Source of the DNA: Druceiella hillmani
Lineage: Eukaryota > Arthropoda > Insecta > Lepidoptera > Hepialidae
Direction of reading: 5' to 3'
NCBI GenBank assembly: GCA_039881145.1
Contig: JAYKKI010000009.1
Location: 13,752,501-13,816,500 of the forward strand
DNA: 64,000 nucleotides
A program made the translations under genes and the position numbers. The first letter of the stretch is position 1; each line of letters begins with the position of its first letter. The notes beneath the pieces were generated by a model. It searched no databases and was not told the DNA's origin. It was given only the letters and a program-made list of their open reading frames with translations. Shown piece by piece: positions 33,014 through 52,500 of this stretch.

Positions 33014-34936
33014 TTAAGTATACAAATAAAATATACGTAGTGACCAGAAACGTTTAAATTTTTCGTTTGACGAATTGAATCCTATTAAATGGAATGGTAG
33101 TCATAGCCAAAATTTAGAGTGTGCCTTTCCTCCTAAAAAAATAGTTTATGTGTTGAAATCGTTAACGTCATTATCTACAATCGGAATATTTTTTAAGAAT
33201 TTGCCATTAGTAATGTGTCTGATATAATGTAGAAGTAATAATATTAGTATTTTAAATATTCAATTTAAAATCTAGACAATCTTTCGACGTACGTGGGCTT
33301 AAATATAGGCTGCCACTTGTTATTTCAAATTATTCTAGAGAATGCAGGCATAAAAATGCTATACATTTGATTATTTTATTTCGTGACAATCTGTAATTCA
33401 TTTCAGAATTCAAGCTAAGTGTAACTATGTTAAGAACTTCCTTTATATTCATATAAAATTAATCATGTTTAAGCACATTGCCTTTAATAAATATCTCCGA
33501 ACTCTGACGGCACTTTAAACTATCTATCGACAGTTTTTTTCGAAATCGCGACAGCAAGCCATATCTTCTCTAATATACCATATCGCATTACTACATTATA
33601 ACGCGCTAACAAGTTCTTACAATGAAATATCTTGCATAAAGTGCAGGCACTAAGTGTATGTACATAGTATATACATAGATGTTGCCCCAAGCTCTCTCTT
33701 ATCAAGTGCGCGTTCTCTCACCTCGCGTAATAAGTAAAGTTGGTTCCCGTGGCAAGCATACTTTCAGCGTTCTTTGACGAAGAAATAATTGTTGGTATTC
33801 TTTTAAACCTGATGAAATAATATTGATAACGGAAATTTTTAGGGAGAACGGCGTTACGTCATGAAAATAATGTTCTTAAATTCAATTGCATCGGAAGAGA
33901 CAAATTTTTTTGAGGTAGTCTTAGAGTAAGTGTATTATATATTTAGCAACATTTAATGTATCTGACATCTGATAGTTCTGAATACTGAAACATATATTTA
34001 AAAAGAGTCGCAATATTTTTTTAAAACATGTGTATATAGTGTCACTAACATGCTTTGTCGATTGGCAGAGAGTTCAGTATAAATGTTTATTATCGCTTTA
34101 CCTCAAAAGTGTAACTTAATTTTTATTCAAAACTAAATGAAACTACATGTTGGGGGTATTATTTTTACTTTATTTCAATTCTTAATCACGGTAGTGTTTC
34201 ATTGCATGACAACATCTTAATGTGAGCAATTTGTAAAGACTGACTCTTAGAAACTTCCAATAACGTTTAAATAATTTACAAAATAATAGCGGAAGTGGGG
34301 TTCGCGCGGGTTTTCCCACTGTTTACGTTGGTGGGTTTATGGTAGGGGAGCGGTATAGCTTTTATTATATTTTCGAAAGTTATACAATATACGAGTATTT
34401 TAATGTTTGTAAAAATTCAATTGATCTTATTCTACGGGATTACTTAATACGTTCAGGTGTATGTAATAAATTAAATGGATATTATTCTCAGTAATGTATT
34501 TATATAATATACTTCTGATAGTTGGAATAAGGTTATACAACGAATTATACCTATCTCCAGTTTTTTATTTTCTTTTATCATATGTCTGCTTAGATGTGTG
34601 ACTGGGCTGACATAATTCGAAGTGTACTGCACTATGAAAATTGTTTAAACATATTATGTCTAGAAGATATTAAGTATGGATAATGATACACTCAATACAG
34701 AGTTGTTCAAACAACTCAATACATTAATATATTAACATTGGTGTCTCTTTTATGTCTGTTTATTTCTAAGGTTTCTAGGATGCTGAAGTTATTGCTTTTG
34801 TATTTGTTTGTAATATATAGGGAGTATTGTTGGCATGACGGTGATGGTTATTTTCAATAAAATGTTTTGGAAAGTGTGATGTCCGGTTTGTTATTTCGCT
34901 AGCTAGCAATATGTTCTTTGTATCTGGTAATAAGTT

Positions 34937-34938
<2 letters not shown>

Positions 34939-35006
<68 letters not shown>

Positions 35007-35011
35007 TATAT
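34939..35011. repeat. (TA)n microsatellite
   Basis: An almost pure TA run of about 70 bases ending in CATATATATA. It lies in the A-to-B interval of unit e. Confidence 0.95.
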
Positions 35012-36881
35012 ACTTAAATTTGAAATTTTACGTGAATCTTAAAAATTCACGGGGGCGAAATATGCTCCGCCAACCTTTTTGAATTCAACATTGTCTAAAA
35101 GTTTCGGAGATTTTTGAAATTTTCACTAAAAACTCATATGTTTTCATACGTTACGAAATTCATATATCACATCATCCATATTTAATGTTTAATTTTTTTA
35201 GAAATAGATACTAGAATGAAATTGAGGATGTGGTTTAAAAACTTGCTCTCGAAGTCAACATCTGCTAAGAAGATTGTCAAAATTTCATACTCGAGTATTG
35301 TTTAGTATATTTTCCCCCGATCGGCTAATTTATAACGTTTCCAGTCGGGTGATATGTCACTATCTGATTGTATGAAACTTCGTGTGATAACTAAACAATA
35401 ATACTGATTCTACTCGTATTAATATATTGCTTATTATAATTATAGATACCCGAAGCATGTTTGTGTAACGTCGTGTGTTTTCATTTTCGTATCAATGTTT
35501 TCATTTCTAGATTTTTAACAATATTCAACATTAGATTTATGAACATTCTCAACTTTATAAGTAGAACTATATATCCTAATACCAGGTGTATTTAATTAAT
35601 TAATGTATAGAAGAAAAAGTAAAGTATACTTTTAGACAAGAAATATTTCTTGCTGCACAGGAGTCATCAATAAAACCGAGAAAAATGAGATACTATAGTA
35701 TCCTGTTCTGATTACAAATTTGACGTATTACAGTCATACAGACTTTAAACGTAGCTGTAACATATAGATATAACTATAGACATAGAAGATAGTAAAAATA
35801 TTTTGATGATTGGTTGTCGAAAATTTAGCATCAGAGGGACACGTAATAAGCAAGATGGATTATATGGTGTTTCAAAACCAGGTCATAAAGTCTCACGGTT
35901 TTCGGATATCATTTTATTTTTAAAAATTAAAATAACAATTCGAGAATTACTTTCTCGTGTGTGCGTATTTCCTACTTTTATGTTCTAGGTCCATTCGCTA
36001 ATTCCAGCAATACTCAGGTATCTATAAATATAACAACGAAGTCACACTCAAGTCTGCGCACGATATGGAGCGGAAACAAAGCGATTGCAGATAGTCAGCA
36101 CTTGAACGTCAGTGTGTACTAATTAAATGATGAAGCATTGTTTCGCCAGTTCATGATATACTGAACGATATTAGATGATTCAATAAAATGATATTTCACA
36201 ATTGTTTGCCGAGAGATATCATGAATATTTTGATAAATGAATATTGTTGTATATTTAATTATATGTTTTATTAATCACCTGTTTAGTTACATCTTTTGTA
36301 ATTTTTTTTTGTTTCGTCGTAACATGCTAAACGTGTTGGAAAAATACTGTAAATTAATTAAGTACTTTACTATATAATATTAAAAGTGTATTAAACCTAC
36401 AACGCATGAGATAAACTAGTTTGACTTCTTGCAATTAAAATTTTGTATTTTAGTTTGTTATATAAATTTAGGTCATAAAATAAATTATAATTTGTTTAAA
36501 ACTGTAATAGTTGAATCTATTCAGCTGTCAAATTATTAATTTAGTGCGATAGGAAACAGGATTGAATACCATTGGCTTCATGACAGTTTTATGAAGTTTT
36601 TCTTCTAATTAATACATTTATTCAAAATAAAGAATACCTTTTAAATAATGATTTTTTTACAAAATATTAGAAAAAAGTCTTCTACATATTAGAAGTAATA
36701 TGGATAGCTTCCATGGTACTTTATTTAAAACCTAAGTTGAATATTCGACATTCTAATTCAAACAACTCAACATTGAAATTTTAATATAGATTAAATCGGT
36801 GTTGTGGAAGAAACGTTTAAGGAGGAAAAATAAATAGCAATTTTTTTTTAATTAAAAAAAAGCGAATATTTAAATTTGGAA

Positions 36882-36945
36882 ATAGTGTATTTTTAACTTA
36901 TCGTAAAGTGTATTTAACACTTGCGATAAATAAAAAATACACTAT
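36882..36945. repeat. Hairpin, about 30-base arms
   Basis: Arms 36882-36911 and 36917-36945 pair almost fully ('atagtgtattttt' with 'aaaaaatacactat'; 'ttatcg' with 'cgataa'). The aligned position in unit c (about 26170-26215) lacks the second arm, so one arm arose as an inverted copy of the other. Confidence 0.85.
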
Positions 36946-37262
36946 GCGGTAAGAAATTATTGTACTGTAGTAAGAATTTAACATGTGATTTCAAACGAAA
37001 TTCACTCTAGTTTCATTGTACGATAATTGATTATTTGATTATACAAAATGACTTCGAGTGAAATTAACGTCAATTTCATATGTACGTATTTTCACCTGGG
37101 ATTTACACTAGTTTCTTTCGATTTCTAATAATTAATATAAACGATTATAAGGATTCTAAACGATTTTGAAAGAAATTTTAGAAAACTAAGAAGTATATAG
37201 GAATTCTTACAGTCGATATACATACTTACATAAATACACACACATATATGCCTATATAAGAA

Positions 37263-37308
<46 letters not shown>

Positions 37309-39689
37309 CATTTATACATATGATATGAATGTCAGAAATAAACAGTCAACTAAATAGGTTCCATAACTTTAGCAATTAGGTAAGATTTCTCAAGTTTTCG
37401 ACGCATCCTAACCAGATTGTTACAATTTTACGTTCGAGTGTATCGCGCTGTAAAATTTGTCACTATCTCTGAAGCGCAACTGACGCAGATTGCATCATTT
37501 CCTTCGGAAATAAACTTGGCGCATTACCTGTACATTGTCGTTAAGTGTCCTCTCATTTCTTAATTTCTTAAGATGTGCACTTGTATGCTATGCTAAATAT
37601 AAATACCAAATATGTCATACTAAATATAGCTGTTTTATATGAAATAGAAAATTATAAAATTATTGCAGATTTGTGGTGTCGTATTATTTAAGTATTATAT
37701 TATATAATATTAAAGTTACGCTCTTAAATTTACGCTCCATCAAACAGCGATAAACATTGACGTGATAACTAGAAGCTGATGCTTACTATTGGGATATATT
37801 AGAAATACACTCTATGAAGTTAACAAGGTTAGAAAATGTTTGCAATTTAATAATATCTTAGAAGTTTTAAAAATCTTATGAGCATGTTTGTTAAAATTTT
37901 ACATGCGCCGTCAAGTGTAACACTATCAATCATGCAGATGGTTTATAAAGACCCCTGTCGTGTGATTTGAACTTATCACTTTGCATTATTAATTAATTTT
38001 GTATGAAATCTAAATAATGTTACTAATTTTATTTGAGTTTATAAGTTGTTTATTATTAGGAGTAACACGAATATGTTTGTGTAATGTGTTTAAGTTATTG
38101 AGTTTTTCATTGTGCAAGAAAAATATAAGTTTTGTTTTTTATAAGTCCAATATTAGGTATAGAACCTAAAAAATAGAGCTGTAAAGAAATCAAGCTTCTT
38201 AGTCAGCGCAATAAAAAAAAAGTTAAGAATACGGCCATTTATGCAGCATATTTTGACACTCGCGAGTAAATCAAAATCTACAGGATAATTTTCATTGACC
38301 TAGAATCATAAAACTTAGCAAGGAGTAAAGTCATATAGCTCAAGCAAAAAAAATTTCGAAATTGTTAGTATGTTATTTATATTTAAAATAATTTATATTT
38401 TGAAATATATCCGATATTTTTACATCTGTACGAAGGTATGGTAGGTATGGTAGACAACGTATGTTGTTTAAAATTTATGATTGTGAATAGTGAAATAGGA
38501 ATACTAAATACCTTTTAATATTCATAAATATATATGTATGTAAGAAAACCTTAATTGCAAGTTCTACTGATTTATATTTTCAGACTGAACTGCAAATTTG
38601 CATGAAAAATACGAGGAATTTCAATGATAATACAATATTTTAGTATTATCGAGCTAGTATAACTTATAAAGCAGCGTACTCCATGGAGCAGCAAATAAAG
38701 TTAAATTTTTCATGGCAGAACATTTTTCTTCATATAATATTATAGTATTGTCGGGCGATGAAGAAAAAGGTAATTACAGGAATTCTATACGGACGAAGAG
38801 CAGAATTATTTTGTTAGGATGTATTTAATACGGTTTTTTTGTGATAAGCAATCTCTGATCCAACTAGAGTTGAAACGTAGCATAAATGTTAGCGTCGGAC
38901 CTGATGTAAGGGAGCCCATATTGTTTGGCTGACAGCATGATCATTAGATCAGATAATGATCATTGTTCTAAATACATTATGCTCGTATTATATTTTTGAC
39001 TTGACGATGCAGCCAGAATAATACGTTTTGCAATAGAACTCTCCAGTTGTTAATGGCAGACATATCGTGTCTTCGCCGTTGTTACTGCCACTCAACGCCA
39101 TCATACCTGATTTAAACTATACTGACTTACATGTGCTTAACATTTTGTCGTCATTGCATCAACACTGGTGAAGTCTAATCGATTATTTTGTAAGAGTCAC
39201 GTAAACAAATATGTTACAATTATTATATGTATAGGAATCTAGTGGTGGCATTATTCAGGTCAGGTATATATTTCAAAATGTATGTCATTTAATGAATTTT
39301 ATTCATGTCTCTTATTATTACCGGGTTTCGAATATACGGTCTAATATTTTTGTTATCAAAACCACTGATTGAACCTTTTGAAAAATTTTTAAATTAATTC
39401 TCAATTTCTCCTTCATATCATGAATAAGAAAGTGGATACTGACGTATGTGAGTAATTTTCCTGCTACTTTAGTTGATATATTTTGCATTTGAGTTTCTCT
39501 CCATTATATTACTATTTGCATGAAGATAATATGTCTATTATGGCCGATTGAAGATAATATGTCTATATCTTATTGAATCTTTCAAAGCTAAAATTTGTTG
39601 TGAATATTTTAATATACATGAATCAGAGATCGCAAGCAATAATGATCAGTGTTTGTAACTAAACACTCATGATCCTTCCGAGAGAGTTA

Positions 39690-39781
<92 letters not shown>

Positions 39782-40609
39782 AATTTAAAAAATTTATATT
39801 TTTTTGGACAGAGCGAAGGAAAGGCTTTCCTTTATTAAGTATATCCCGTATCAGAGGTCAGCGTTACCACCGTTTAGTAACTTGATCTTTCATTATTCCG
39901 CTATCTGCTTATATTCATTAACTAGTCAATAAATATGTCCCTAAGGTCAATTGTTATGCACATGCATCATATTTTATTCTTTTGCATTCATGAGATTGGT
40001 TTTAATCATATTTGCAACTAGTTCCGATGCGAAATATCGTTTTGAAACCGTTTCATACTAATGTGATTAGTATTTAAATTTTTATAAATTCGTCACTTAT
40101 GTCTGTCAGGGTGGAAGGAAGCAAAAATATATATCATACATATGAAATTAATATAATATATATGGTGTGAGGAAAAATATATATTTTGAAGAGAAATACA
40201 ATTAAATTTTCTAATGAATTATGAAAAGTGAAAAAAATATCTCGTTAAACATAATGGTTAAAGAGGTGCTACAAAAATAGTTAAAAATTATGGATTAAAA
40301 AATTTAAATGGCCCAAAAGTCAATTTGCATGGCCTAAATATCAAAATAATACAAATATACGTTATTTAATTAAAAATATACAGGATACCTCGTAATATAC
40401 TATTTAATTTTAAAAGAAGGATGAAATCAAACCTACATAAATCTGTCAAGCTAGAGAACTTGCACCACGAGGGTTTTCTACATATTTCGGCATTTGTGAT
40501 CTTTTAAGTGTACATAGTGTTTCTATTAAACCGTTCACAACTATTATTTTTTCTACTTAAATATAATGCCACCCATTATATACTATATTGTTGACATGCG
40601 TAAAAACAT

Positions 40610-41460
40610 GTTGAATATTTAAAAAATTATAAGATCTAGGATAATCCCTATAATTTTCTTTTAATATTCTAAATCTAATCTTCCAACCCTGCCTTTTCAT
40701 AATTTTTGGCTTGGTAATTTCGAAAAGAAGGATTCAGATTGCATTATGTATATTACTTGGAATAAATGTTTAAATTTACAATTTAAAATTATTAATAAAC
40801 AGTATTGTGGTTTCCTTAAAAAAGCATTTTTAAATGACGATATATAATATATGAAATGGGAAAAAAGGATTTTTATTTGCATTTATATAGGTTCTCCTTA
40901 ATTACCTTTTAAGTATTTTAAATTAATCGATAGTACAAAATATTTGCTTTCAAGTTCCTATATTATATAGTATCTGAGAAAATTGGCTTTGAAAACAGAA
41001 ACTAACAACAGTAATTTGTCCATTATGTCTTACGTAGGTGTAAAAATATTAAGGAAATTTAAAAAATTACGAGATCTAGGACTGCCATAGTTTTCCCATA
41101 ACCTTTGCATGGGCTTCTGAAAACCCATTTCTCTATAATTTTTCCGAAAATAAGGGGAGAGAGCCTATGTATTTGCTTATTTTTCGGTATATCTCCAAAG
41201 ATACAATTATGAACAAAATATATTTGAAATCTTATAGCTGGCCCTTTCAAATAATATCCTCCAATACAAAGGTCATTAAAAAAACCAGTGTTAAATTTTC
41301 CCTACACAAAATTTCCAAACGAATTTTCTCTATCATTTGCAAAATGATCTATTGCAAGGTATATAGGTTAATATGTTTTGTAACTGTGTCAAAATTTCAG
41401 TTTCCACATTAAGGGTTTCTGGGGAAAACGATTGTGACGGATCTCATAAGGGTAATTTTT
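40610..41460 (+). repeat. Diverged tandem pair, about 430-base period
   Basis: The two halves align at 'tttaaaaaattataagatctagga' (about 40618) and 'tttaaaaaattacgagatctagga' (about 41058), each followed about 70 bases later by 'cataatttttggc' or 'tataatttttccg'. The anchor is clear, the rest weak. Confidence 0.45.
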
Positions 41461-42550
41461 TCCTTTTAGGATGTAGAACCCTAAAAACATGACTCTTTAT
41501 GTAGATCAATCGTAAAGGATTATGCGTGTTCGGAATCCATTTTAGGTTTAAATCAAAAATAAATTTTTCCCAAATAGGGTATATCTAAATGCGAGATAAA
41601 CGGCCGCCAATACGTAACTACTCCATGCCGCTGAGATCCAATCCTAACAAAAGCGCCAATGACAAATAAACTACTTTTTTACAGAGAACTTCCTTCGCCG
41701 TGTTTGATAAATAAAATAATGTTTACTGCAACCCGTCACAGCGTGCGGAATTTTTACAAACGATTTCCAGGTGGATTTGGGATTGATATAACCAAATAGA
41801 CATGTGCAAATGGGTTTGGGTCGGCCATGTCGCCCTCAGGTATCAGAATCGGAATCGTAATAGAAATACATGAAATATTCGGTTATATATGCCAAACGAT
41901 TTATCTGTATGTGTAGATTCGAGATATATTTTTGTATTCTGCACATTGTTTCCCAATATTACACCATGGTAAACGATAAAGTTATTAACATTCATAAAAA
42001 TTACACTTTCTTTTTTATCTTTGAACTGCATCTTTTCTCAAAAAAAAACAAACTACTCGACGATTTCTAAGGGCAAGTAAATTTGTGGAATTCACTATCA
42101 ACCAAAAACAGACGTTGGTCTCTATAAATTAACTTATGAAATAAAAAAAAATAGAAACAATTACAATAAAGATGAATTTTCCAAAAATTTAATATATTTT
42201 ACATCTAATTAATAAAGTAAAACTAAGCTAGTGATGCGAGATATCATAAAATAATTCCTTGGCGAAAAGAAAACATTTCCATATCAATACATCTGTCTCC
42301 AAAATATTTCACTGGTTCAAGAAGTCATGTAACTATGAACTATCTATGCCACTAAAAATCATGTAGACATCTTATTTACATAACTGGCAAACAAACATAA
42401 CAATTATTTCAATTGAAACAAAAAAATGGGGCCTTCGCGATGCCAAAATCACTTTAATTCGCACTTCCCTTGCGAACTTAACATAACATGCATTCGCTAC
42501 TATACTACAATAAGTTCATGTGCCAAATTCATTTACTCATATTACGACCA

Positions 42551-42560
42551 ATATATGTAC

Positions 42561-42644
<84 letters not shown>
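42551..42644. repeat. (TA)n microsatellite
   Basis: About 90 bases of TA, interrupted by CA and TG steps. It generates spurious Tyr-Ile ORFs on both strands. Confidence 0.95.
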
Positions 42645-43549
42645 TATTGAAAATAGTCGAGAAATGCTTTGAATGGTATTGTATCTTATTTTGTGTGCAC
42701 TTATGGTACCGTGGATCAGTGTTATGGTACACATTTTTCTTTCAGAACGAAAAACTAACAGTTTTTAGTTTTATTAATTTCGAAATAAAATTTTATTCTT
42801 GAGCTTACATGTTATGACTGAGTAAATAAAATGTTTGTAGTTTTGAAATTTGTAAAACGTTGATCATATATTAGCTCTGTGCATCTCCCACGACGCTTTG
42901 CTATCACTGTACAAACGAATGTTATTTTCTTCAATTTTCTAAAAGAACTCCTAATTAAGGTACCTTTGATTAGATTTTTCCTGCAAATAGTTTTGGCATA
43001 GTATTTGGCTCATAATGGGAGAAATTTAAAAAAATAATCCAGTTGTTGAAAAATCGAATCTGTCATTTGAGGTAGGAAAAAAGAAAAAAAAATTATAAAC
43101 ACGCATACTCGTATAGCTACGGGGGTTCCAAATAAATAGAGGTACGTATACAATTTAAGAGATCCTATTGTTTACTTCAAACAATGTACTAACGTAACGT
43201 AATGTATTAACGATATTTTGAACTATATTAATTTTCATATCGGAATGAAATAATCTTATTGCCTATATATTATAATTTACAAATACAAGTTGAAAAAAAA
43301 TATTTTACATCGAAGTACTTCCTCATTCAATGCAATTATTCTACTTTTTCCAGACTTTCGACACACATGGTAAAAAGAAAAAATTATATTCCGAAATACC
43401 TTGGAGACTCATATAAATATAGGGAAGAAGATGCCGTAGAGACCTAAATATATTTCATTACATTTTAAGACACTTCTTCAAAGATCTTCGCTTGACGGGT
43501 TCCATAAAAAAAATGTTCATCTTTAAATTATTTAAGGGGGGAAGTACGA

Positions 43550-48059
<4,510 letters not shown>

Positions 48060-48060
<1 letters not shown>

Positions 48061-48231
48061 AAAATTAATTATCTTTAAAGATATTCCTTATTGTTAAAAA
48101 GATATCTCATGTATTCAATTATATTTGTTTCGGTTTCCTATTGAATTAAATTCATGTCAATACAATATAAATTTCAAAGCTGAATAAAACATATTATTCA
48201 ATTTTGAATATAATTCAGATGCAAATTTTTA

Positions 48232-48287
<56 letters not shown>

Positions 48288-48295
48288 AATCTATA

Positions 48296-48344
<49 letters not shown>

Positions 48345-49521
48345 ATTTAGTAGCACGTAGTCACTGAATTATTTTTATTACAGTTATTTTTATTCGAAAA
48401 CACAAAAAATAGAATAATAATCAATATAAGTGAGTACATCTCCTGTATCTCGACCATTAGGGCTCTGTCTGGTGCAATTAAATATTGTTCGAGGGTAGTT
48501 GTAGAAGATCGTGTCGACATCGTATTGATTTTTAATACTCACGAATTATTTAACATCGTAGAAATAAATAAAGTTTGACAAGGGCTATGGATAAACTAAT
48601 GTCCTTTGGTGACGTAATTTGGTACACAGGAACGCAATTTTTCTACGTGAATAAGACGAAGTATATGTGTCGCGTGTACTGTTTACTGGTTATAATTCTT
48701 CGAAAAAGTCTAACAAATAGTTTACTGACCTATTTTTTTAAGAAAAGTGTTTTTGAATCACTTACAATCACTTAATTTAGAGAAAAATTTTCTGAGTTTT
48801 GTAAATGTTTTCTCGAATTCCCTTGGATATCTTCCCTAACAAATAAAATCAGCGGATTAACTGGCCATTTTTACAAGAAATTTCGTTATTATTATACCAA
48901 AATTGTAATATTTAATGCATGGATAATGCTTTTAAGTTTTACTTGAGTACTTTTTACATGTATTATTATACTAATCCTTGATAGATTTTATAAGTGCTTG
49001 ACTAGTTTTTTTTAAATATTTGTGTTAAATATAAGTGTTTAGTATATCCAGCGCATACAATTTTAAAAATAACAATACAGAACAATATGAGACAAATCTG
49101 ATTATTCCTAACCGAGTTACGAAAATAGTAATCCGCTAAGGAATACAGCTTTAAATACGAACAAAATCTGAACTTTAATACGAACAAAATCGCGCGCCCT
49201 CTTACCACAAGTGTATTATCAACAACTTTGTTTAAGATTAAAGCAGACCTTTAACATTGAAGAGCGCCTGTTTTACTTGCGGTTTACTCCCGATCCTTTG
49301 TTCTGCCACCAGTGGCTGATTGCCTTCCGCTTTTATTGAAATATTTAATTAAATACTTTATGAAAATGAAAAAAAGGTCCTGTGGATGAATAGAAATATT
49401 GAAAGCATTCGAATGCTATGAATGAATTGGGGAGTGGCGGAGGGCGTAAAAATAGCCTTGTTGTACTCATCTAATTGTTACTCGAGTTTTAATTATTTTA
49501 ATTTGTTTGATTGCATTAATG

Positions 49522-49590
<69 letters not shown>

Positions 49591-52500
49591 TTCTAATTTA
49601 TTAATATTGTAATATGCTCATCCTAATTAGACGGTTTTGATAAATTACTTATAGCTTTATTTCCTGAATATTTAATTACGCATCATTTAATTGTGGATCA
49701 ATGAAGGCAAGTAATGCGATTCAACGTAAAAAAAAGTCGCGAGATTAGGAAAAAGGCACTAGACACACATTATTACGAAAATGTGAAAAATTAAATAGTG
49801 CATTTAAATGTCTTTTTGAATTTACCTCCAGAATATTTTAAATTTAAAATGCGGTTTGCGTCAATATTAACTTCACAAACCTTGTTCCACATTCTTATCT
49901 CTCCATTTTTTCTTCAATTTTCGACGACGTTTAAACATTACCTAAAAATTGAAAACCAAATCTTGCTTTAATTCTACATTTAACCTCTTTAGTTTAGTTC
50001 TGTGACTCGATAAAACTTAGCAGCGCTAACAATAAAATAAAAATCCATAGGCATTGCTGCTTTATATTTTGTTACCAATATTTAGATTTTAAAAAAAATA
50101 ACTGAACATTGGTTCCCTTGTCCTATGTATAAGCTAGAAGTAAGAACCGATGAGTTATATTAATGCCGAAATTCCCAGGGGAAGGCACTTCTTTAACTGC
50201 ATTTTTGTTTTATTATTTTGATTCATCGATTCTATACGAAACAGATTCAAGAGTTCATATAATACTGATACATAAATATTTATATCTATTCAAAATCGCT
50301 AAACTGTATTTAAATGTTCGAAATAGATATGAACCACTTAACGCGCGAATAACCCCTAGACTGCCGCCTAGCATCTTTATTTTAAATATTTATAAATCAT
50401 CGCTAGCTAAGGGTCACATAATCTACCCTAAAAATATTTCGACTCTGATAAAGCTTTTAAGACCCGCTTTGCTCTAAAATATTACGTTTCCATCCTACAA
50501 ATATTCCTTATAGATGAGGATAGGTATGTGTGACGCATTTCAATTTCTAATGAACGTGACGCGCACATACAGAGTGACGTTTCTCGCAATGAATAAATAT
50601 ATCATGCTGGTAAAGTATTATTTATATACGAAGTTTAGCTACAAACACTCTTTATATTTAATATAAAACGATTGTGTTTTATAAATTACGTTATAAAAAT
50701 GTCGTTTGATTGATGAAACAACTGGATACAAATGAGAGCCAGAAACAAATTCAACTGGTTAACAAAAAATAAAATTTAAAAAACCTTAAATTGTCTTATA
50801 TACATTTTTTTACTTAAAACATAATAGGTATATAACTATGTGTATTTAAAAACATATTTTATACAATTTACGTTATTGGAAACTACCAATTAGTATTAAT
50901 ATAAATAAAAAACATAGCATAGTTATTAGTACTTTATGGCTTCATTAATTTAAGGAAAGGAAGGCACAAAATACACTTCTGGAAGCCGTTTACTTCCATT
51001 TCATGACAATTATCAGTTTCGGATATATAAGGGTTGAAAATCAGATATATTATCATTACATCATATTCTGGGAGTGACTCCCGGCTAAGTTAGAAAAACA
51101 TAGCTAAGCAAAAAGCATATTATTGGTTTTAAAAAAATAAGTCTAATCAGCGATAATATCAGTGAATACTAATTGTATTTGTGTGTAATACGTAAATTAA
51201 CATTAAATAAATAAAATAAAACGAAAAATGATACAAAATCTAACATAAAGTAGAAAATTTGTTTATAAATGTCCATCCTCATTATTTGTTGAACTATGTA
51301 ATATACGTTTTCAGTGGTACATAGTACTTTAATTGCAACTTAAAAACTAACCACTGAACTTAGTATGTGAAACGTTTAAACTTCAAAACTTATAAATGAA
51401 CCAAATCCATTCTATAATTATAAACTAACTACATCCATTCTAATGTTATATCGACGATATAATCCTATATCGTCGTAGAGAGACTTGTCAAATCAGCATC
51501 CCTTGTCTGAGCCGCCAAAGACTGATGCCAAATCCTTTGTTGAAAATGCCATGCCAGTTAAAAATATGAGATTGTCTTACGAGCAAACACCATATTTGCA
51601 ATGTGAACATTATTAAATTTATTTATTTGCCTATATTTTACATTTTATTTATCCTTGCCCAGTTTCTTACGCATATTAACTAATATATACGATATGCAAT
51701 CAAGAAAAAATTGAAAATGAATTATGATTTTATCAATGACAAATAAGTAATTAATGTTATCTAAAAATTTAAACGAATTTTTAATTTATTAACCTTTCGA
51801 ACTTTATCGTAAAAGGTTTGTCAATTTCGCTCATACACATTTGTCATTAATGAAACCGTAAAAAATCATAACAGCAAAAAGCTGAAGATTTTTATCTCGT
51901 TTTACATTTTCTTTTTAAGTACTCATTTAATTAAATTAGATGAAATAAATTTAATCCCTTGCGTTGCATTGGACAAGCAACTTGTTTATGTTCTGCGGGT
52001 TTTTTTTATAAAAGTTTCTTATTTCTTAACATTTTATATGAAAAAGAAACCTTGTGGAAAAGTCACCTGGTTTTCTTATTACTTACACTTATCCCAAAAT
52101 CTTTGTATTTACAACATATTTCAAAAGAAACTAAGAAAACACGCTCGGTTACCTACGAGATCTTTCCCATGTATTTAAATTAATTTAATATACAAATTCT
52201 AAAGAAAATTTGCTTTTAATTATATGGTAAAAATATAGACCAAAAAAAAATCTGAAAATATGAGGAATGGATCAAGGTGCAAGCGGGTAGATTGCAAGAG
52301 GGTAGATTTTCAATGTGCCCGGTCAAGTATAGTGTGTGCTTGTACAGAGTACTTATAGATAGTCGCTGTACTTGTCCCGTTATTTGCAGTATTTTTTCTC
52401 AAAAAGTCTTCGCGTTTGTTGGTGAGTTTATCGGCCTTGTTATTATTATTACTGGATGACTTATTCAAAACAGACTTCCGTCATCAGTACAGCATTAGAA

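Larger units (their letters stand above)
32190..38100 (+). repeat. Large-repeat unit e (D-A-B-E, then a second B)
   Basis: Module D is at about 32190-32710, including the lead-in 'gtcatacgtggtaaat' and core 'catttaataaaccgcaacattataataccaa'. Module A is at about 33510-33790, B at about 35250-35480 ('gattgtcaaaatttcatactcgagta', shared with 55790) and E at about 37390-37560. In place of module C, a second B copy follows at about 37870-38100. The ORFs at 33520-33705 and 35803-35988 fall inside and are not family-like. Bases 36470-36830 pair with 25780-26150 of unit c. Confidence 0.65.

Noticed and set aside
42426..42802. ORFs of about 65-104 codons rich in Tyr and Ile on both strands
   Set aside because: They are translations of the (TA)n tract, as are those at 14888-15226, 20291-20510, 44724-44942 and 49422-49604.
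49300..49330. 'ccagtggctgatt' resembling the Tc1-like terminal repeat
   Set aside because: Similarity stops after seven bases and no partner end or transposase remnant is nearby.
50163..50477. 104-codon ORF, longest non-microsatellite frame in the 48-54 kb spacer
   Set aside because: No family motif, no repeat partner and no splice or promoter context. Chance is the simplest reading.
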